From positions 1 to 42,120 of the forward strand of contig JAHEEM010000007.1 of assembly GCA_024640695.1 (NCBI GenBank): a stretch of 42,120 nucleotides of DNA. The letters are read 5' to 3'. The translations under genes and the position numbers were made by a program. The notes under the pieces were generated by a model. That model searched no databases and was not told where the DNA came from. It saw nothing but the letters and a program-made list of their open reading frames with translations. How positions within the stretch are numbered: the stretch's first letter is position 1; every line of letters begins with the position of its first letter. This DNA comes from Rhodospirillaceae bacterium. GTDB lineage: Bacteria > Pseudomonadota > Gammaproteobacteria > Steroidobacterales > Rariloculaceae. This document shows, piece by piece, positions 9,275-20,140 of this stretch.

Positions 9275-9910
9275 CTAGATCCGGCCGGCCACGCGTGCGC
9301 GCGCTTCGTCGAGCTCGATCGCTCCAGCGCGAAGGTCGGCAAGCACGGCGGCGAGATTTTCGAGGTCTTCTGGGTGAATCTCACCCGTGTGCACGCCGAG
9401 CACGTTCCGGTCTGGATCCGTGAAGACTGTGAACGGTAGCGCGAAGAAGTCGATGCCGAATGATGCTGCCGCCTCCATCGCATCCGCCTCGCCGATCAAT
9501 TGCGGATAGTTGAAGCCCATGTCGGCAGCGAAGGCCTTGACCGGTTCCAGTCGATCGACGGCAATCCCCACGACTTGAACTCCGTCATCCTCATGCGTGG
9601 TTTGAAATTCCTTCAGAAGCGGAATCTCTCTGAGGCATGGCGCGCACCAGGTGGCCCAGAAGTTAATGATGAGCGCTCGATCGGGCCAATCGAGGATGGA
9701 GCGCTGCTCACCGCTCAGCGTGGCGAGCGAAAACTCTGGGAGCACACCTAAGGCACTGGTGGTAGGCTCCAGTTCATCCGTTGCGGTGTCTGCAGCAACC
9801 GGTGCGGCGACCTGCTCGGGCGGGATGGCCCGATAGGCGACGTAGCCAAGAATCGCGGCCCCGCTCAGCGCGAGCGCAATGAGCGCGGAGTTTTTCATCG
9901 AGCTTGCCAT
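9275..9910 (-). CDS. tlpA: TlpA-like membrane-anchored thioredoxin
   Basis: A 211-residue thiol-disulfide protein facing the periplasm. A single hydrophobic segment (about 7-25) anchors it; the thioredoxin fold follows with INFWATWCAPCLREIPLL (active pair C89 and C92) and a cis-proline in FALPFTVF. CAPC is the common TlpA/ResA active site for reducing other exported proteins. The gene lies 9 bases downstream of dsbD, whose product moves electrons across the membrane, so DsbD is the likely electron source. An ATG four codons further in could be the true start. Its exact client is unknown; a role in cytochrome c or in redox protection is possible. Confidence 0.88.
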   Translation of the reverse strand: MASSMKNSALIALALSGAAILGYVAYRAIPPEQVAAPVAADTATDELEPTTSALGVLPEFSLATLSGEQRSILDWPDRALIINFWATWCAPCLREIPLLKEFQTTHEDDGVQVVGIAVDRLEPVKAFAADMGFNYPQLIGEADAMEAAASFGIDFFALPFTVFTDPDRNVLGVHTGEIHPEDLENLAAVLADLRAGAIELDEARARVAGRI

Positions 9911-9919
9911 GGCTGGCAG

Positions 9920-12151
9920 CTAAAGAGCAGAGAAACTACGGACGTGGTCGCTGAAGTCATCGGCGGGCACGAAACCGACCAGGTCGTAGGCTTCGTGCCG
10001 CTGACCGGAACGGTCGAAAAACGCAATCGTCGGTGGCCCATAAGCTCCAAAATAGCGCAATAGTGCCTTGTCGTCATCGTTATTTTCGGTCACGTCGGCT
10101 CTGAGCAGCGCGTAGGGCTCGAGCGCTGCGATGACTGTGGCGTCAGTGAAGGTGTAGTGCTCCATCTCCTTGCACGAGACGCACCACTCGGCGGTGACGT
10201 CGACCATGACGGGGGCGCTTGAGGCGGCAGCAGCCGCCAAGGCAGCCTCGAGTTCGTTCACAGACCTGATCACTGTAAACTCTAACGCCGCTGCGGGTGC
10301 TGCTTGCCCGGTCGTGTATGCAAAGAGGCTGCGCGGTATCGGTCGCAGCGGATCCTCGCCGCCGAGAGAGGCGCCAATCAGCATGAGCGCGCCATACAGG
10401 CAGGCGAGCACGCCAAGACCTTTACGCAGCCGCTGCGCAGGCGTGGGGCCCGTCGGTAGCGGCTCAAAGGCGCCGAGGAACACCCCCGTGAGAAACACGA
10501 GCAAGGCCCAGAGCACGAGCGTCATCGAGCCCGGCAGCACGCGCTGCATCATCCAGATCGCAACGGCAAGCATCATGACGCCGAAGGCGGCCTTGATCGT
10601 ATTCATCCAGGGACCGGCCTTCGGCAGCAGCTTGCCGGCCGACGCTCCGACAACGAGTAACGGCGAGCCCATGCCGAGACTCAACGCAAACAGCGCGCCG
10701 GCGCCGCGTGGCACGTCGCCTGTCTGACCGATGACCGCGAGCGTGGCGATCAAGGGGGGTGCCACGCAGGTCGTCACGATCAGCGCGGAGAGTGCGCCCA
10801 TCACGGCGACGCTGAGATAGGAGCCCGCGGACTGCCGGTTCGCGACGGCCGCGAGCCGAGTTTGGATTGCCGCGGGCATCTGCATCTGGAATGCGCCGAA
10901 CATCGCGAGCGCGAGCAGCACGAACAGGCCCGCAAACAGGGTCAGTATCCAGGGCTGCTGGAACGTCGCCTGGATCTGCGCCCCGGCCACCGCCGCGAGC
11001 GCGCCGCCGGCGGTATAGGTCACGGCCATGCCCATGACGTAGGCCAGCGACAGCGTGAAGCCACGCATCGCGGTGGTCTCTCGGCCATGGCCGGCGATCA
11101 TCCCCGACAGTATCGGGACCATCGGCAGGACGCAGGGGGTGAACGCGAGCAGCAGACCGAAACCATAGAAAGTGCCGAATACCAGCCACCAGGGCTCGTT
11201 GACTACCATGGCCGCAAGCTTGTCCTGCTCCGACATCTGGAGCGCGCTCGGTGATGTTGCAGCGAACTCGGAGGTTGCCGGAACCGTCAGGGCCATCGTC
11301 CGTTCCATGGGCGGGTAACAGATGCTGCCGACCTTGCAGCCCTGCGCCAGCGCGGTCAGCGTCAGGTCGATTGCGTCTGGGCTCGCCCGCGAGAATGGCA
11401 CCGACGCTTCGACGTAGCCGTAGAAGACCATGACGTTGCCGAACTCGAGATCGTCGTGCGGCTCTCCGGTCGGCAGCCGAGCGGCGCCGAGCTGGATCGG
11501 CCCGTCGCTGCGGAAGTCGAACTTGTCCGCATACATGTAGTAGCCGGGTTCGATGGTCCAGCCGACGACGATTTCGTTCGGACCCTCGACGCGGGCGTTC
11601 ATGACGAACGCTTCCTCGTCGGGCAGCGGAGCATCTGCGCGGGTTTGATTGCTGCTTGTCAGCAGATTCGTGAGCACAGAAGCTCGTGCAGTGTCGGCCG
11701 GCGGTAGCGCAACGCTGCGGCTCCAGTCCTGGGGCGGATAGCAAAGACCGATGTCCGCGCAACCCTGCACTCTGAGATCGAGGTCGAGCTCGGCGACGTC
11801 GGCCGTGCGCTGATAAGGAATGGGAATGTCGAGCCGATGCCGATAGGTCTCGACGACGCCAAAGAACTCGTCCTCGTGAATTTCGCCATCGGGATAGGCG
11901 GGCGCGCTTAGCTGGACGCCCGGCGTCTCGGTACCAAACTCGAAGCGCTGGCGGTAGAGGTAGTAGCCGTCGGGAATATCGAACCGTACCAGGACCTCCT
12001 CGCCAGTTGCGTCGAGCGTATAGGGGAAGGCCTGCTCCGGCCGCAGAATCTCGTCTTGCGACGTCGGGCTCTGCTGGCTGCATGCGGTGGTGCTGATCAC
12101 TGCGAGCGCGGCTATTGTGAGCACAGCACTCCAGCTGGAAAACGTTCGCAT
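9920..12151 (-). CDS. dsbD: Thiol:disulfide interchange protein DsbD with duplicated N-terminal domain
   Basis: A 743-residue membrane protein that carries electrons from cytosolic thioredoxin to periplasmic partners. After an export signal (about 1-24, ending TTACSQQ, possibly lipidated) come two DsbD-alpha immunoglobulin-like domains, each with its own cysteine pair: C131/C137 in QGCADIGLCYPP and C272/C278 in QGCKVGSICYPP. The beta domain (about 320-595) has the redox cysteines C340 (FTPCVLPMVP) and C462 (TTCVAPPL). The gamma thioredoxin domain ends the protein with EWCVSCKEME (C657/C660). E. coli DsbD is about 565 residues with one alpha domain. The start at MRTFSSW has a GGAG site. It follows cutA by one base. 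Confidence 0.94.
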   Translation of the reverse strand: MRTFSSWSAVLTIAALAVISTTACSQQSPTSQDEILRPEQAFPYTLDATGEEVLVRFDIPDGYYLYRQRFEFGTETPGVQLSAPAYPDGEIHEDEFFGVVETYRHRLDIPIPYQRTADVAELDLDLRVQGCADIGLCYPPQDWSRSVALPPADTARASVLTNLLTSSNQTRADAPLPDEEAFVMNARVEGPNEIVVGWTIEPGYYMYADKFDFRSDGPIQLGAARLPTGEPHDDLEFGNVMVFYGYVEASVPFSRASPDAIDLTLTALAQGCKVGSICYPPMERTMALTVPATSEFAATSPSALQMSEQDKLAAMVVNEPWWLVFGTFYGFGLLLAFTPCVLPMVPILSGMIAGHGRETTAMRGFTLSLAYVMGMAVTYTAGGALAAVAGAQIQATFQQPWILTLFAGLFVLLALAMFGAFQMQMPAAIQTRLAAVANRQSAGSYLSVAVMGALSALIVTTCVAPPLIATLAVIGQTGDVPRGAGALFALSLGMGSPLLVVGASAGKLLPKAGPWMNTIKAAFGVMMLAVAIWMMQRVLPGSMTLVLWALLVFLTGVFLGAFEPLPTGPTPAQRLRKGLGVLACLYGALMLIGASLGGEDPLRPIPRSLFAYTTGQAAPAAALEFTVIRSVNELEAALAAAAASSAPVMVDVTAEWCVSCKEMEHYTFTDATVIAALEPYALLRADVTENNDDDKALLRYFGAYGPPTIAFFDRSGQRHEAYDLVGFVPADDFSDHVRSFSAL

Positions 12152-12152
12152 C

Positions 12153-12470
12153 CTAAACTCCCTGCTCGGCAACGGCGTCAGCAAGCCACTTGAGATAAGC
12201 CGGCGTCCCCCCTTCAACACGGACCGTAATGCACTCCGGGAGTTCATATCCGGACTGCGCGCGAATCGCGGCTTCTACGGCCGCAAGCCGCTCCTCGGTC
12301 GTTTTGATGAGCAACAGTACCTCCTGGTCGGTATGCACTGCCCCCTGCCACCGGTAGGTGGACAGGACGCTGCTGAAGCTGTTCACGCAAGCAGCCAGCC
12401 GGTCGCCGACGAGTGTCGCCGCAAGCCTGCCGGCTTCCTCTGTGCTGGCACAGGTCGTTAGAACTAGCAT
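12153..12470 (-). CDS. cutA: CutA divalent-cation tolerance protein
   Basis: A 105-residue trimeric protein of the CutA1 family, linked to copper tolerance in E. coli although its molecular role is unsettled. Seen: [49 protein letters not shown], and the C-terminal [18 protein letters not shown], all matching the family. I start it at MLVLTT, behind a GGCGGGG stretch; the frame stays open to an ATG at 12548, but those extra residues do not look like the family. cutA directly before dsbD is a common pairing. It is divergent from groES and shares about 215 bases of control region with it. Confidence 0.92.
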   Translation of the reverse strand: MLVLTTCASTEEAGRLAATLVGDRLAACVNSFSSVLSTYRWQGAVHTDQEVLLLIKTTEERLAAVEAAIRAQSGYELPECITVRVEGGTPAYLKWLADAVAEQGV

Positions 12471-12566
12471 CGCCCCGCCGGCCACGACTCGGTCCTCTGC
12501 CACCTTAGTCTGGGCCCAAAGAATAGCTCCGTGCCCTGGTGCTGTCATGGAATTCGCGCACAGCCT

Positions 12567-12595
12567 CTTGAAATACCGCGATCCGCCCCTATCAT
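12567..12595 (+). promoter_or_regulatory. RpoH (sigma-32)-like promoter of groESL, overlapping a sigma-70-like one
   Basis: The -35 is CTTGAAA (12567-12573) and the -10 begins CCCCTAT (12586-12592), 12 bases apart; the sigma-32 consensus is CTTGAAA and CCCCATNT. In the same bases TTGAAA and TATCAT (12590-12595) are 16 apart and would serve sigma-70. It lies just upstream of, and touches, the CIRCE operator. Confidence 0.75.
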
Positions 12596-12621
12596 TAGCA
12601 CTCAGTTTGGTCGAGTGCTAA
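12595..12621. promoter_or_regulatory. CIRCE operator (HrcA binding site)
   Basis: TTAGCACTC, nine bases, GAGTGCTAA: a perfect match to the CIRCE consensus with the canonical 9-base spacer. CIRCE is bound by the HrcA repressor, whose activity depends on GroEL, giving feedback on groESL. It overlaps the promoter end and the likely transcription start, as expected for a repressor site. hrcA itself is not in the window. Confidence 0.96.
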
Positions 12622-12667
12622 CAAGAAGTTTCGGCTATCAGGCTGTTTTCTTTTTCAAATCAATAAG

Positions 12668-12686
12668 TTTCAAGGGAGATCCCTGT

Positions 12687-12692
<6 letters not shown>
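12668..12692 (+). promoter_or_regulatory. Hairpin over the groES Shine-Dalgarno and start codon, candidate RNA thermometer
   Basis: In the groES leader, TTTCA (12668-12672) pairs with TGAAA (12688-12692) and AGGG (12673-12676) with CCCT (12681-12684). This leaves an AGAT loop and a 3-base bulge that includes the A of the start codon. The AGGGAG ribosome site is in the upper stem and loop, and the ATG is partly in the lower stem. A weak 9-pair helix that hides the ribosome site is the usual design of a heat-sensed switch. The lower stem uses codons 1-2, so chance pairing is possible. Confidence 0.4.
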
Positions 12693-14671
<1,979 letters not shown>

Positions 14672-14700
14672 GTCGCTTTCAGCGTCAACGACTAAGAACT

Positions 14701-14728
14701 GGCCCCGCCCTGTGCGGGGCCTTTTTTT
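14701..14728 (+). terminator. Rho-independent terminator of groESL
   Basis: GGCCCCGC pairs perfectly with GCGGGGCC across a 5-base loop (CCTGT), followed at once by seven T residues. This is a textbook intrinsic terminator 29 bases after the groEL stop. Confidence 0.96.
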
Positions 14729-14754
14729 GGCGTGGGCTATCCGCAGCGCCGCGA

Positions 14755-17649
14755 TTGAAGTTAGAGTCGTGGGAACAATCACCAGCCTCAGCGCCACTCT
14801 TGAATACGTCGTCTCCGCCAGACTTACCGCCCGAGCTCAGCGCGCAATGGGCCCGTATCAGTGACCGCCTGGGTCAGCTCCAGGGTCGAGTCGCCGAGCT
14901 TGGGCCGGGGCTTGCTGCGAGCTTGCCTCAGGTCGCAGCGTGCAGCGATTTCGTCGTTGCTGTGCTCGAGCGCCAGCCTGAGCAGCTGCTCGAGCGTTTG
15001 TCCGATCCCGCGCCGCTCACCACCGGCTTTCTCTCGCAGCAACTCGATCTTAGCGCCTGCCCGGACGAGGCCGAGGCGATGGCGATCTTGCGCACGATAC
15101 GCAATCGGGAGATGGCGCGGATAGCGTGGCAGGACCTAAGCGGAACGGCGACCTTGGAGCAGAGTCTCGCAGCGTTGTCCTTGCTCGCCGACAGCGCCGT
15201 GCGCGCAGCGGCTGCTTACGCCGTGGCGGCGCTCGAGCCGCGTTACGGGCGCGCGGTGGCAGCTGACGGCTCGGCCCTGCCACTTTTGATACTGGGTATG
15301 GGTAAGCTCGGTGGCGGCGAGTTGAATTTCTCTTCTGACATCGACCTGGTGCTGCTGTATCCCGACGGCGGAAGCATCGTCGGTCGCGCCGGCATCGACG
15401 TGGAGGAGTATTTCCGCAGAGTTGCTCAGGGCATCATTCGCCTGCTGGACCAGCGCACGCAGGACGGCTTTGTGTTCCGCGTGGATACCCGCTTGAGGCC
15501 GTTCGGTGCGAGCGGGCCGCTGGCAGTCAGCCTTGCGGCGTTCGAGGCGTATCTAAGCAGGCACGGCCGCGATTGGGAGCGCTATGCGTATATCAAAGCA
15601 CGCTTGATCACCGGACTGGAGTTCGCTCGGGAGCTGTTCGAGGAGACTTTGATACCGTTCGTTTATCGCCGCTACCTCGATTACGGCGTTTTCGAGGCGC
15701 TGCGTGAGATGAAGGCGTTGATCAGCAAAGAGGTCGCGCGCCGCGATATGGCTGACAACATCAAGCTCGGTCCGGGTGGGATCCGCGAGATAGAGTTCAT
15801 CGTGCAGGCCCTGCAGCTCGTGCGCGGCGGGCGCGACCCACGGCTGCGCGAGCGATCGCTGCTCACCGTCCTGCCTCTGCTCGTGGATGCCGGCCAGCTA
15901 CCCGCGTCGGCCGCGGCTGAGCTCGAGGGCGCTTACCGATTTCTGCGCCGGCTCGAGAACCGCATCCAGGCCATCGACGATCGCCAGACGCATGAGTTGC
16001 CCACCGACGCGCTGGACCGCGCACGGGTTGCCCGCGCGATGGGCGCAGAAGGCTGGGATGGCCTCGCCGGGCAGATCGCCATGCAACGAAGCGTTGTGGA
16101 GCGATGGTTTCGGGAGATGGCGCTCGACAGCGCGCGCGGTGCGCCAAGCGTCTCGGCCGAGCCCTCGTGGGCGACCGCCTGGGAAAGCGGTGATTTCAGC
16201 GACGTGCTTGACGAGTATCGCCTCGGTGAGGCCTCCGAGCTCGTTGCAACGCTCACTGCCTTGAGCCAGAGCTCGCTGTATCGACGCATGGACGAGCTCT
16301 CGCGCCGGCGCCTGGCTGCCGTGATCTCGCGCATCGCGACCCTGCTTGCCGAGGCCGACGAGCCTGCCGCATTGCTAAATCGTGTGCTGCCTGTGCTGCA
16401 GGCCATAGGCCGCCGGAGTGCTTATCTGGCATTGCTAATGGAGAATCCGGCCGCGCTCGAGCGCCTCATGACTCTGGCACGACACAGCGAGTTCCTGGTC
16501 AAGCAGGTGGCCGCCCATCCGATGCTGCTCGACGAGCTCCTCGATCCGCGAGTCCTCGAGACCCCGCCGAGCCGCGCCGAGCTCGAGCAGATGCTCGAGG
16601 ACGCGATGCGCGGTGCGCCCGCCGACGACGTCGAGTTACGGCTGGATCATCTGCGCCAGTTTCAACGAACGGCGGTCTTTCGAATCGCGATCGCCGACCA
16701 GTTCGGTCACCTGCCGCTCATGAAGGTCAGCGATCGTTTGACCGACACCGCCGAAATCGTGCTCGGTTTTTCGCTCGCGATGGCGCGGGAGGAGCTCGCG
16801 CAGAAATACGGTAAACCAATGTGCGGACCGCCGCAGGCGCGCCGCGAAGCCGGCTTCATCATCGTCGCCTACGGTAAGCTTGGCGGCCTTGAGCTCGGTT
16901 ACGGTTCGGATCTGGATATTGTGTTCCTGCACGATTCGAGCGGTCCGGATCAAGAGACCGATGGGACCGCTTCGGTAGACAACACGCGCTTCTTCGTCCG
17001 TCTCGCGCAGCGCCTGATTCACTATCTGAGCATTCAGACGAGCTCGGGCAAGCTTTACGAGGTGGATACGCGCTTGCGTCCGAGCGGCCAGTCGGGACTG
17101 CTTGTCGCGAGCCTCGAGACTTTCCGCCGCTACCAGAGAGAACAAGCGTGGGTCTGGGAGCATCAGGCCTTATTGCGCAGCCGCTCGGTCGCGGGTCCGG
17201 AGGCCACACGGGCAGTTTTCGAGGCCGAGCGGCGCGAGATACTGGCGCATCACGTTGATTGCGGCAAGCTCAGGGATGAGGTTAAGAGAATGCGCGAGCG
17301 TATGCGTTCGGAGCTGGCGGAGAGCAAGACAGGAGAGGCCGATCTCAAACAGGACCCCGGCGGCCTGGCTGATATCGAGTTCCTCGTTGATTACTGGATC
17401 CTCGATTCCGCGGCCAAGTATCCGGAGCTTACTGAGTTCCCCGACAACATCAGGCAGCTCGAGGCTCTGGATCGGGCCGGACTGGTGCCCGCGGATCGAT
17501 GCAGGCGTCTGATCGACATCTATATCAAGATTCGGGGCAGGCTTCATGAGCTCGCGCTCGATGACCGCGGCCGGGTCGTCCCCGCGAGCGAGCTCGAGGC
17601 CGAGCGGGCGTGGGTCACGGGTGTCTGGAACGAGGTGTTCGCGGACTGA
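14755..17649 (+). CDS. glnE: Bifunctional glutamine synthetase adenylyltransferase/adenylyl-removing enzyme
   Basis: A protein of about 950-964 residues that adenylylates and deadenylylates glutamine synthetase in response to PII, tuning nitrogen assimilation. Two nucleotidyltransferase halves are visible: GMGKLGGGELNFSSDIDLV at about residue 180 (removing activity) and AYGKLGGLELGYGSDLDIV at about 705 (transferase). RLRPFGASGPLAVS and RLRPSGQSGLLVAS repeat after each. The KLGPGGIREIEFIVQ and KQDPGGLADIEFLVD blocks also come in a pair. The start is uncertain: the first candidate is a TTG with no good ribosome site, and another TTG lies 15 codons later; no ATG is near. It stands alone behind the groESL terminator. 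Confidence 0.95.
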   Translation: MKLESWEQSPASAPLLNTSSPPDLPPELSAQWARISDRLGQLQGRVAELGPGLAASLPQVAACSDFVVAVLERQPEQLLERLSDPAPLTTGFLSQQLDLSACPDEAEAMAILRTIRNREMARIAWQDLSGTATLEQSLAALSLLADSAVRAAAAYAVAALEPRYGRAVAADGSALPLLILGMGKLGGGELNFSSDIDLVLLYPDGGSIVGRAGIDVEEYFRRVAQGIIRLLDQRTQDGFVFRVDTRLRPFGASGPLAVSLAAFEAYLSRHGRDWERYAYIKARLITGLEFARELFEETLIPFVYRRYLDYGVFEALREMKALISKEVARRDMADNIKLGPGGIREIEFIVQALQLVRGGRDPRLRERSLLTVLPLLVDAGQLPASAAAELEGAYRFLRRLENRIQAIDDRQTHELPTDALDRARVARAMGAEGWDGLAGQIAMQRSVVERWFREMALDSARGAPSVSAEPSWATAWESGDFSDVLDEYRLGEASELVATLTALSQSSLYRRMDELSRRRLAAVISRIATLLAEADEPAALLNRVLPVLQAIGRRSAYLALLMENPAALERLMTLARHSEFLVKQVAAHPMLLDELLDPRVLETPPSRAELEQMLEDAMRGAPADDVELRLDHLRQFQRTAVFRIAIADQFGHLPLMKVSDRLTDTAEIVLGFSLAMAREELAQKYGKPMCGPPQARREAGFIIVAYGKLGGLELGYGSDLDIVFLHDSSGPDQETDGTASVDNTRFFVRLAQRLIHYLSIQTSSGKLYEVDTRLRPSGQSGLLVASLETFRRYQREQAWVWEHQALLRSRSVAGPEATRAVFEAERREILAHHVDCGKLRDEVKRMRERMRSELAESKTGEADLKQDPGGLADIEFLVDYWILDSAAKYPELTEFPDNIRQLEALDRAGLVPADRCRRLIDIYIKIRGRLHELALDDRGRVVPASELEAERAWVTGVWNEVFAD

Positions 17650-17733
17650 GTGGCAACCGATCGTGTCGTGATGTCCGGTCATGGCCGGCGCTGTCAGTGG
17701 TCGAAAGACGCATGAGTGCCGCGGCCGAGTGGT

Positions 17734-17739
17734 TATAAT
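17734..17739 (+). promoter_or_regulatory. Perfect TATAAT -10 box before the LPS gene block
   Basis: TATAAT lies about 30 bases upstream of the chosen start of the zf-CHCC gene, in otherwise GC-rich DNA. I see no convincing -35 at 16-18 bases upstream. It probably drives the zf-CHCC, hldD, waaF transcript. Confidence 0.5.
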
Positions 17740-17768
17740 CGTGGCTTGTGTTTCTGGGAGGCGATGTG

Positions 17769-17990
17769 GTGCGCGAGCGGACAGGCGAAGTGGATCAGGA
17801 GCTTGCGACGGCGAACGCCGAGCGAGTGTATAAGGTCGGGCGTGAGATGCTGCCGCTGCATTGTCCGATGCCGGGGACTTATCTATGGAACTCTCACCCG
17901 AAGGTCTACTTACCCATCGAGCAGACCGGGGAGGCCAAATGCCCTTATTGCGGCGCGAGCTACGAGCTAATCTCCGAGCCGGGACAGTGA
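17769..17990 (+). CDS. Small zinc-finger protein, zf-CHCC (NDUFS6-like) family
   Basis: About 73 residues. The zinc ligands of the CHCC family are visible: C32 in LHCPMPG, H43 in NSHPKVYLPI, and C58/C61 in AKCPYCGASYEL. The fold is related to the zinc end of mitochondrial complex I subunit NDUFS6; the bacterial role is unknown. I start it at a GTG seven bases after GGGAGG; a GTG one codon earlier is nearly as good, and a further GTG upstream would sit almost on the expected transcription start. It precedes hldD by 57 bases. Similar small proteins often sit beside LPS core genes, but I know of no proven link. Confidence 0.82.
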   Translation: MRERTGEVDQELATANAERVYKVGREMLPLHCPMPGTYLWNSHPKVYLPIEQTGEAKCPYCGASYELISEPGQ

Positions 17991-18047
17991 TCGCGGCGCG
18001 CCCTCGCGCCGAGACGCCACAAATCTTCTGAGGAGCCCAGTTTCGAC

Positions 18048-18995
18048 ATGATTATTGTCACTGGCGGAGCCGGCTTTATCGGCAGCAATCTTGTCCGCGG
18101 ACTGAATCTTCTCGGCGAGAAGGACATCCTCGTGGTCGATGACCTCAGTGACGGTCACAAGTTCGCTAATCTCGTCGACTGCCACGTCCAAGATTACGAG
18201 GACCTAGAGGTGTTTCGTTCACGGCTGCGTGACGGCCTGACGACGCCGCCACGCTGCGTTTTTCACCAAGGTGCCTGCGCCGTGACCACGGAGTGGAACG
18301 GTCGGTACATGATGGATATCAATTACGCCTACTCGCGGGAGTTGCTCGATTATTGCCTGGCCGAGCGAGTGCCGCTCATATATGCATCATCGGCGGCTGT
18401 CTATGGTGGGGGGCAGCGGTTCGTAGAGGACCCTGCTGCGGAGCGACCGCTCAATGTCTACGGATATTCCAAGCTATTGTTCGATCAGACTGTGAGGCGT
18501 CGTCTCGATGAGGCGCAGTCGCAGGTCGTGGGGCTGCGCTACTTCAACGTCTACGGCCCCGGCGAGGCGCACAAGGGCTCGATGGCGAGCGTCGCTTTTC
18601 ACCTGAACGGCCAGATCAACGATAACGGCGAGGCGTGCCTATTCGAGGGCAGTCACGGCTATGCGGCTGGTGAGCAGCGCCGCGATTTCATCTATGTCGA
18701 TGATGTGGTCGCCGTCAATCTTTGGTTCTACGCGCACCGAGACCGTTCCGGAATCTTTAACGTCGGGACCGGCAGTGCGGCTACGTTCAATGCGCTGGCC
18801 GACGCCGTAATCGGCTGGCATGGTGCGGGAGAGAAACGTTATATCCCGTTTCCGCCGGGTCTCAAGGATGCCTATCAGAGCTTTACGGAGGCCGACATCG
18901 GAGCGTTGCGCACGACCGGCTATGCGGCAGAGTTCATGGACGTCTCGGCTGGCATCAAGGCCTATCTCGACCGCTTGGCCGCGGAGCCGCAATAA
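18048..18995 (+). CDS. hldD: ADP-L-glycero-D-manno-heptose 6-epimerase
   Basis: A 315-residue SDR-type epimerase making the L,D-heptose donor for the LPS inner core. Seen: the NADP-binding [30 protein letters not shown], the SDR Tyr/Lys pair in [11 protein letters not shown] (Y138, K142), [19 protein letters not shown] and [18 protein letters not shown]. It aligns closely with E. coli HldD apart from a few extra residues after LFEGS (HGYAAGEQ). The ribosome site GAGGAG is about 12 bases from the ATG, which is long. waaF starts three bases after its stop. Confidence 0.97.
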   Translation: MIIVTGGAGFIGSNLVRGLNLLGEKDILVVDDLSDGHKFANLVDCHVQDYEDLEVFRSRLRDGLTTPPRCVFHQGACAVTTEWNGRYMMDINYAYSRELLDYCLAERVPLIYASSAAVYGGGQRFVEDPAAERPLNVYGYSKLLFDQTVRRRLDEAQSQVVGLRYFNVYGPGEAHKGSMASVAFHLNGQINDNGEACLFEGSHGYAAGEQRRDFIYVDDVVAVNLWFYAHRDRSGIFNVGTGSAATFNALADAVIGWHGAGEKRYIPFPPGLKDAYQSFTEADIGALRTTGYAAEFMDVSAGIKAYLDRLAAEPQ

Positions 18996-18998
18996 AAT

Positions 18999-20075
18999 AT
19001 GCGGGCTAGCCCGCCGAAGAAATTTCTCGTCATCGGCCCGTCCTGGGTCGGAGACATGGTTATGGCGCAGTCGTTATATCGTTTGCTGCGCGAGCGCGAG
19101 GCACTCGCTGAGATTGACGTCGTCGCACCGGCCTGGTCACTGCCGATATTAAACCGCATGGAAGAGGTTCGTCGCGCGGTAGAGCTGCCGATCGCCCATG
19201 GCCGAGCTGGTCTGGCCAAGCGCTACGCCGTCGGCCGCGCGCTGCGCGCGGAACGTTACTCGCATGCAATCGTGCTGCCGCGGTCGTGGAAGTCGGCGCT
19301 CGTGCCGTATTTCGCGCAGGTTCCTATTCGGACCGGATTTCGCGGCGAGTGGCGCCATGGCCTAATTAACGACATGCGCGCATATGATGCGAAGCGGCTG
19401 GATCAGACCGTCAAACGGTTTATTGCGTTGGGACTGGATGCCGGCGAGAGCGCGCTGCCGCCGACGCCCGTGCCCCGGCTGCGAATCGACGCCCAAGCGC
19501 AAGCGAGCACTTTGGAGCGTCTGGGGCTCCCGCGGGCATCGGACGTCGTGGCGCTGTTGCCGGGAGCCGAGTACGGTTCTGCCAAACAGTGGCCGGCCAA
19601 CTATTTCGCCGAACTGGCCGCGCGACTAGCGCGTGTCGGCGTCGATGTCTGGATACTCGGCTCGGCGAAGGAGCGGCCTCTCGGAGAGTCGATCCGCGCC
19701 GCCGCCGCACACTCCGGTGTCCGTAATCTCTGCGGCGAGACGACTCTGGCGGAGGTCGTGGATTTGCTCGGCGCAACGCGCGTGGCGGTAAGCAATGATT
19801 CCGGCCTCATGCACGTCGCCGCGGCAGTTGGGACGTACGTCGTTGCCCTCTATGGGTCTTCCTCTCCGCTTATGACACCACCGCTGACGGACAGAAAGCA
19901 TGTGTTTCATCTCGACCTGGACTGCAGCCCTTGCTTTCAGCGTGAATGCCCATTGGGGCACCTGCGCTGCCTGCGCGACATATCCGTCGATGAGGTTTGT
20001 AGCGTCGCGGGCACCGTGCTCGGCGAGCCGCTGTTTGCGCCCAACCGTGAGGCCGGTCATGAACCTCACGCGTGA
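18999..20075 (+). CDS. waaF: ADP-heptose:LPS heptosyltransferase II
   Basis: A 358-residue GT9 glycosyltransferase that adds the second heptose to the LPS inner core on the cytoplasmic face of the inner membrane. The N-terminal domain begins FLVIGPSWVGDMVMAQSLYR. The C-terminal, donor-binding domain has LLPGAEYGSAKQWPANYFAEL, NLCGETTLAEVVDLL and SNDSGLMHVAAAVGT, all typical of WaaF. It ends with a cysteine-rich block (CSPCFQRECPLGHLRC) also found in relatives. It is tightly linked to hldD, which makes its sugar donor, and is followed by the Kdo kinase gene. Confidence 0.95.
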   Translation: MRASPPKKFLVIGPSWVGDMVMAQSLYRLLREREALAEIDVVAPAWSLPILNRMEEVRRAVELPIAHGRAGLAKRYAVGRALRAERYSHAIVLPRSWKSALVPYFAQVPIRTGFRGEWRHGLINDMRAYDAKRLDQTVKRFIALGLDAGESALPPTPVPRLRIDAQAQASTLERLGLPRASDVVALLPGAEYGSAKQWPANYFAELAARLARVGVDVWILGSAKERPLGESIRAAAAHSGVRNLCGETTLAEVVDLLGATRVAVSNDSGLMHVAAAVGTYVVALYGSSSPLMTPPLTDRKHVFHLDLDCSPCFQRECPLGHLRCLRDISVDEVCSVAGTVLGEPLFAPNREAGHEPHA

Positions 20076-20140
20076 AGCTGCGCGGCGCCGTGCGGATGAT
20101 GCCGAGCTTGTCGGGCGGGCGGTGCTAGACTAGCGCGCTC

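Noticed and set aside
10464-12083. A 539-codon minus-strand frame over dsbD
   Set aside because: It is an Arg-rich shifted reading of dsbD; the real frame shows all DsbD domains and cysteine pairs.
12471-12548. N-terminal extension of CutA to an upstream ATG
   Set aside because: The extra 26 residues do not resemble CutA, and the family start MLVLTT has its own G-rich ribosome site.
12531-12686. N-terminal extension of GroES
   Set aside because: The open frame covers the promoter and CIRCE operator; the conserved MKIRPLHDR start is unambiguous.
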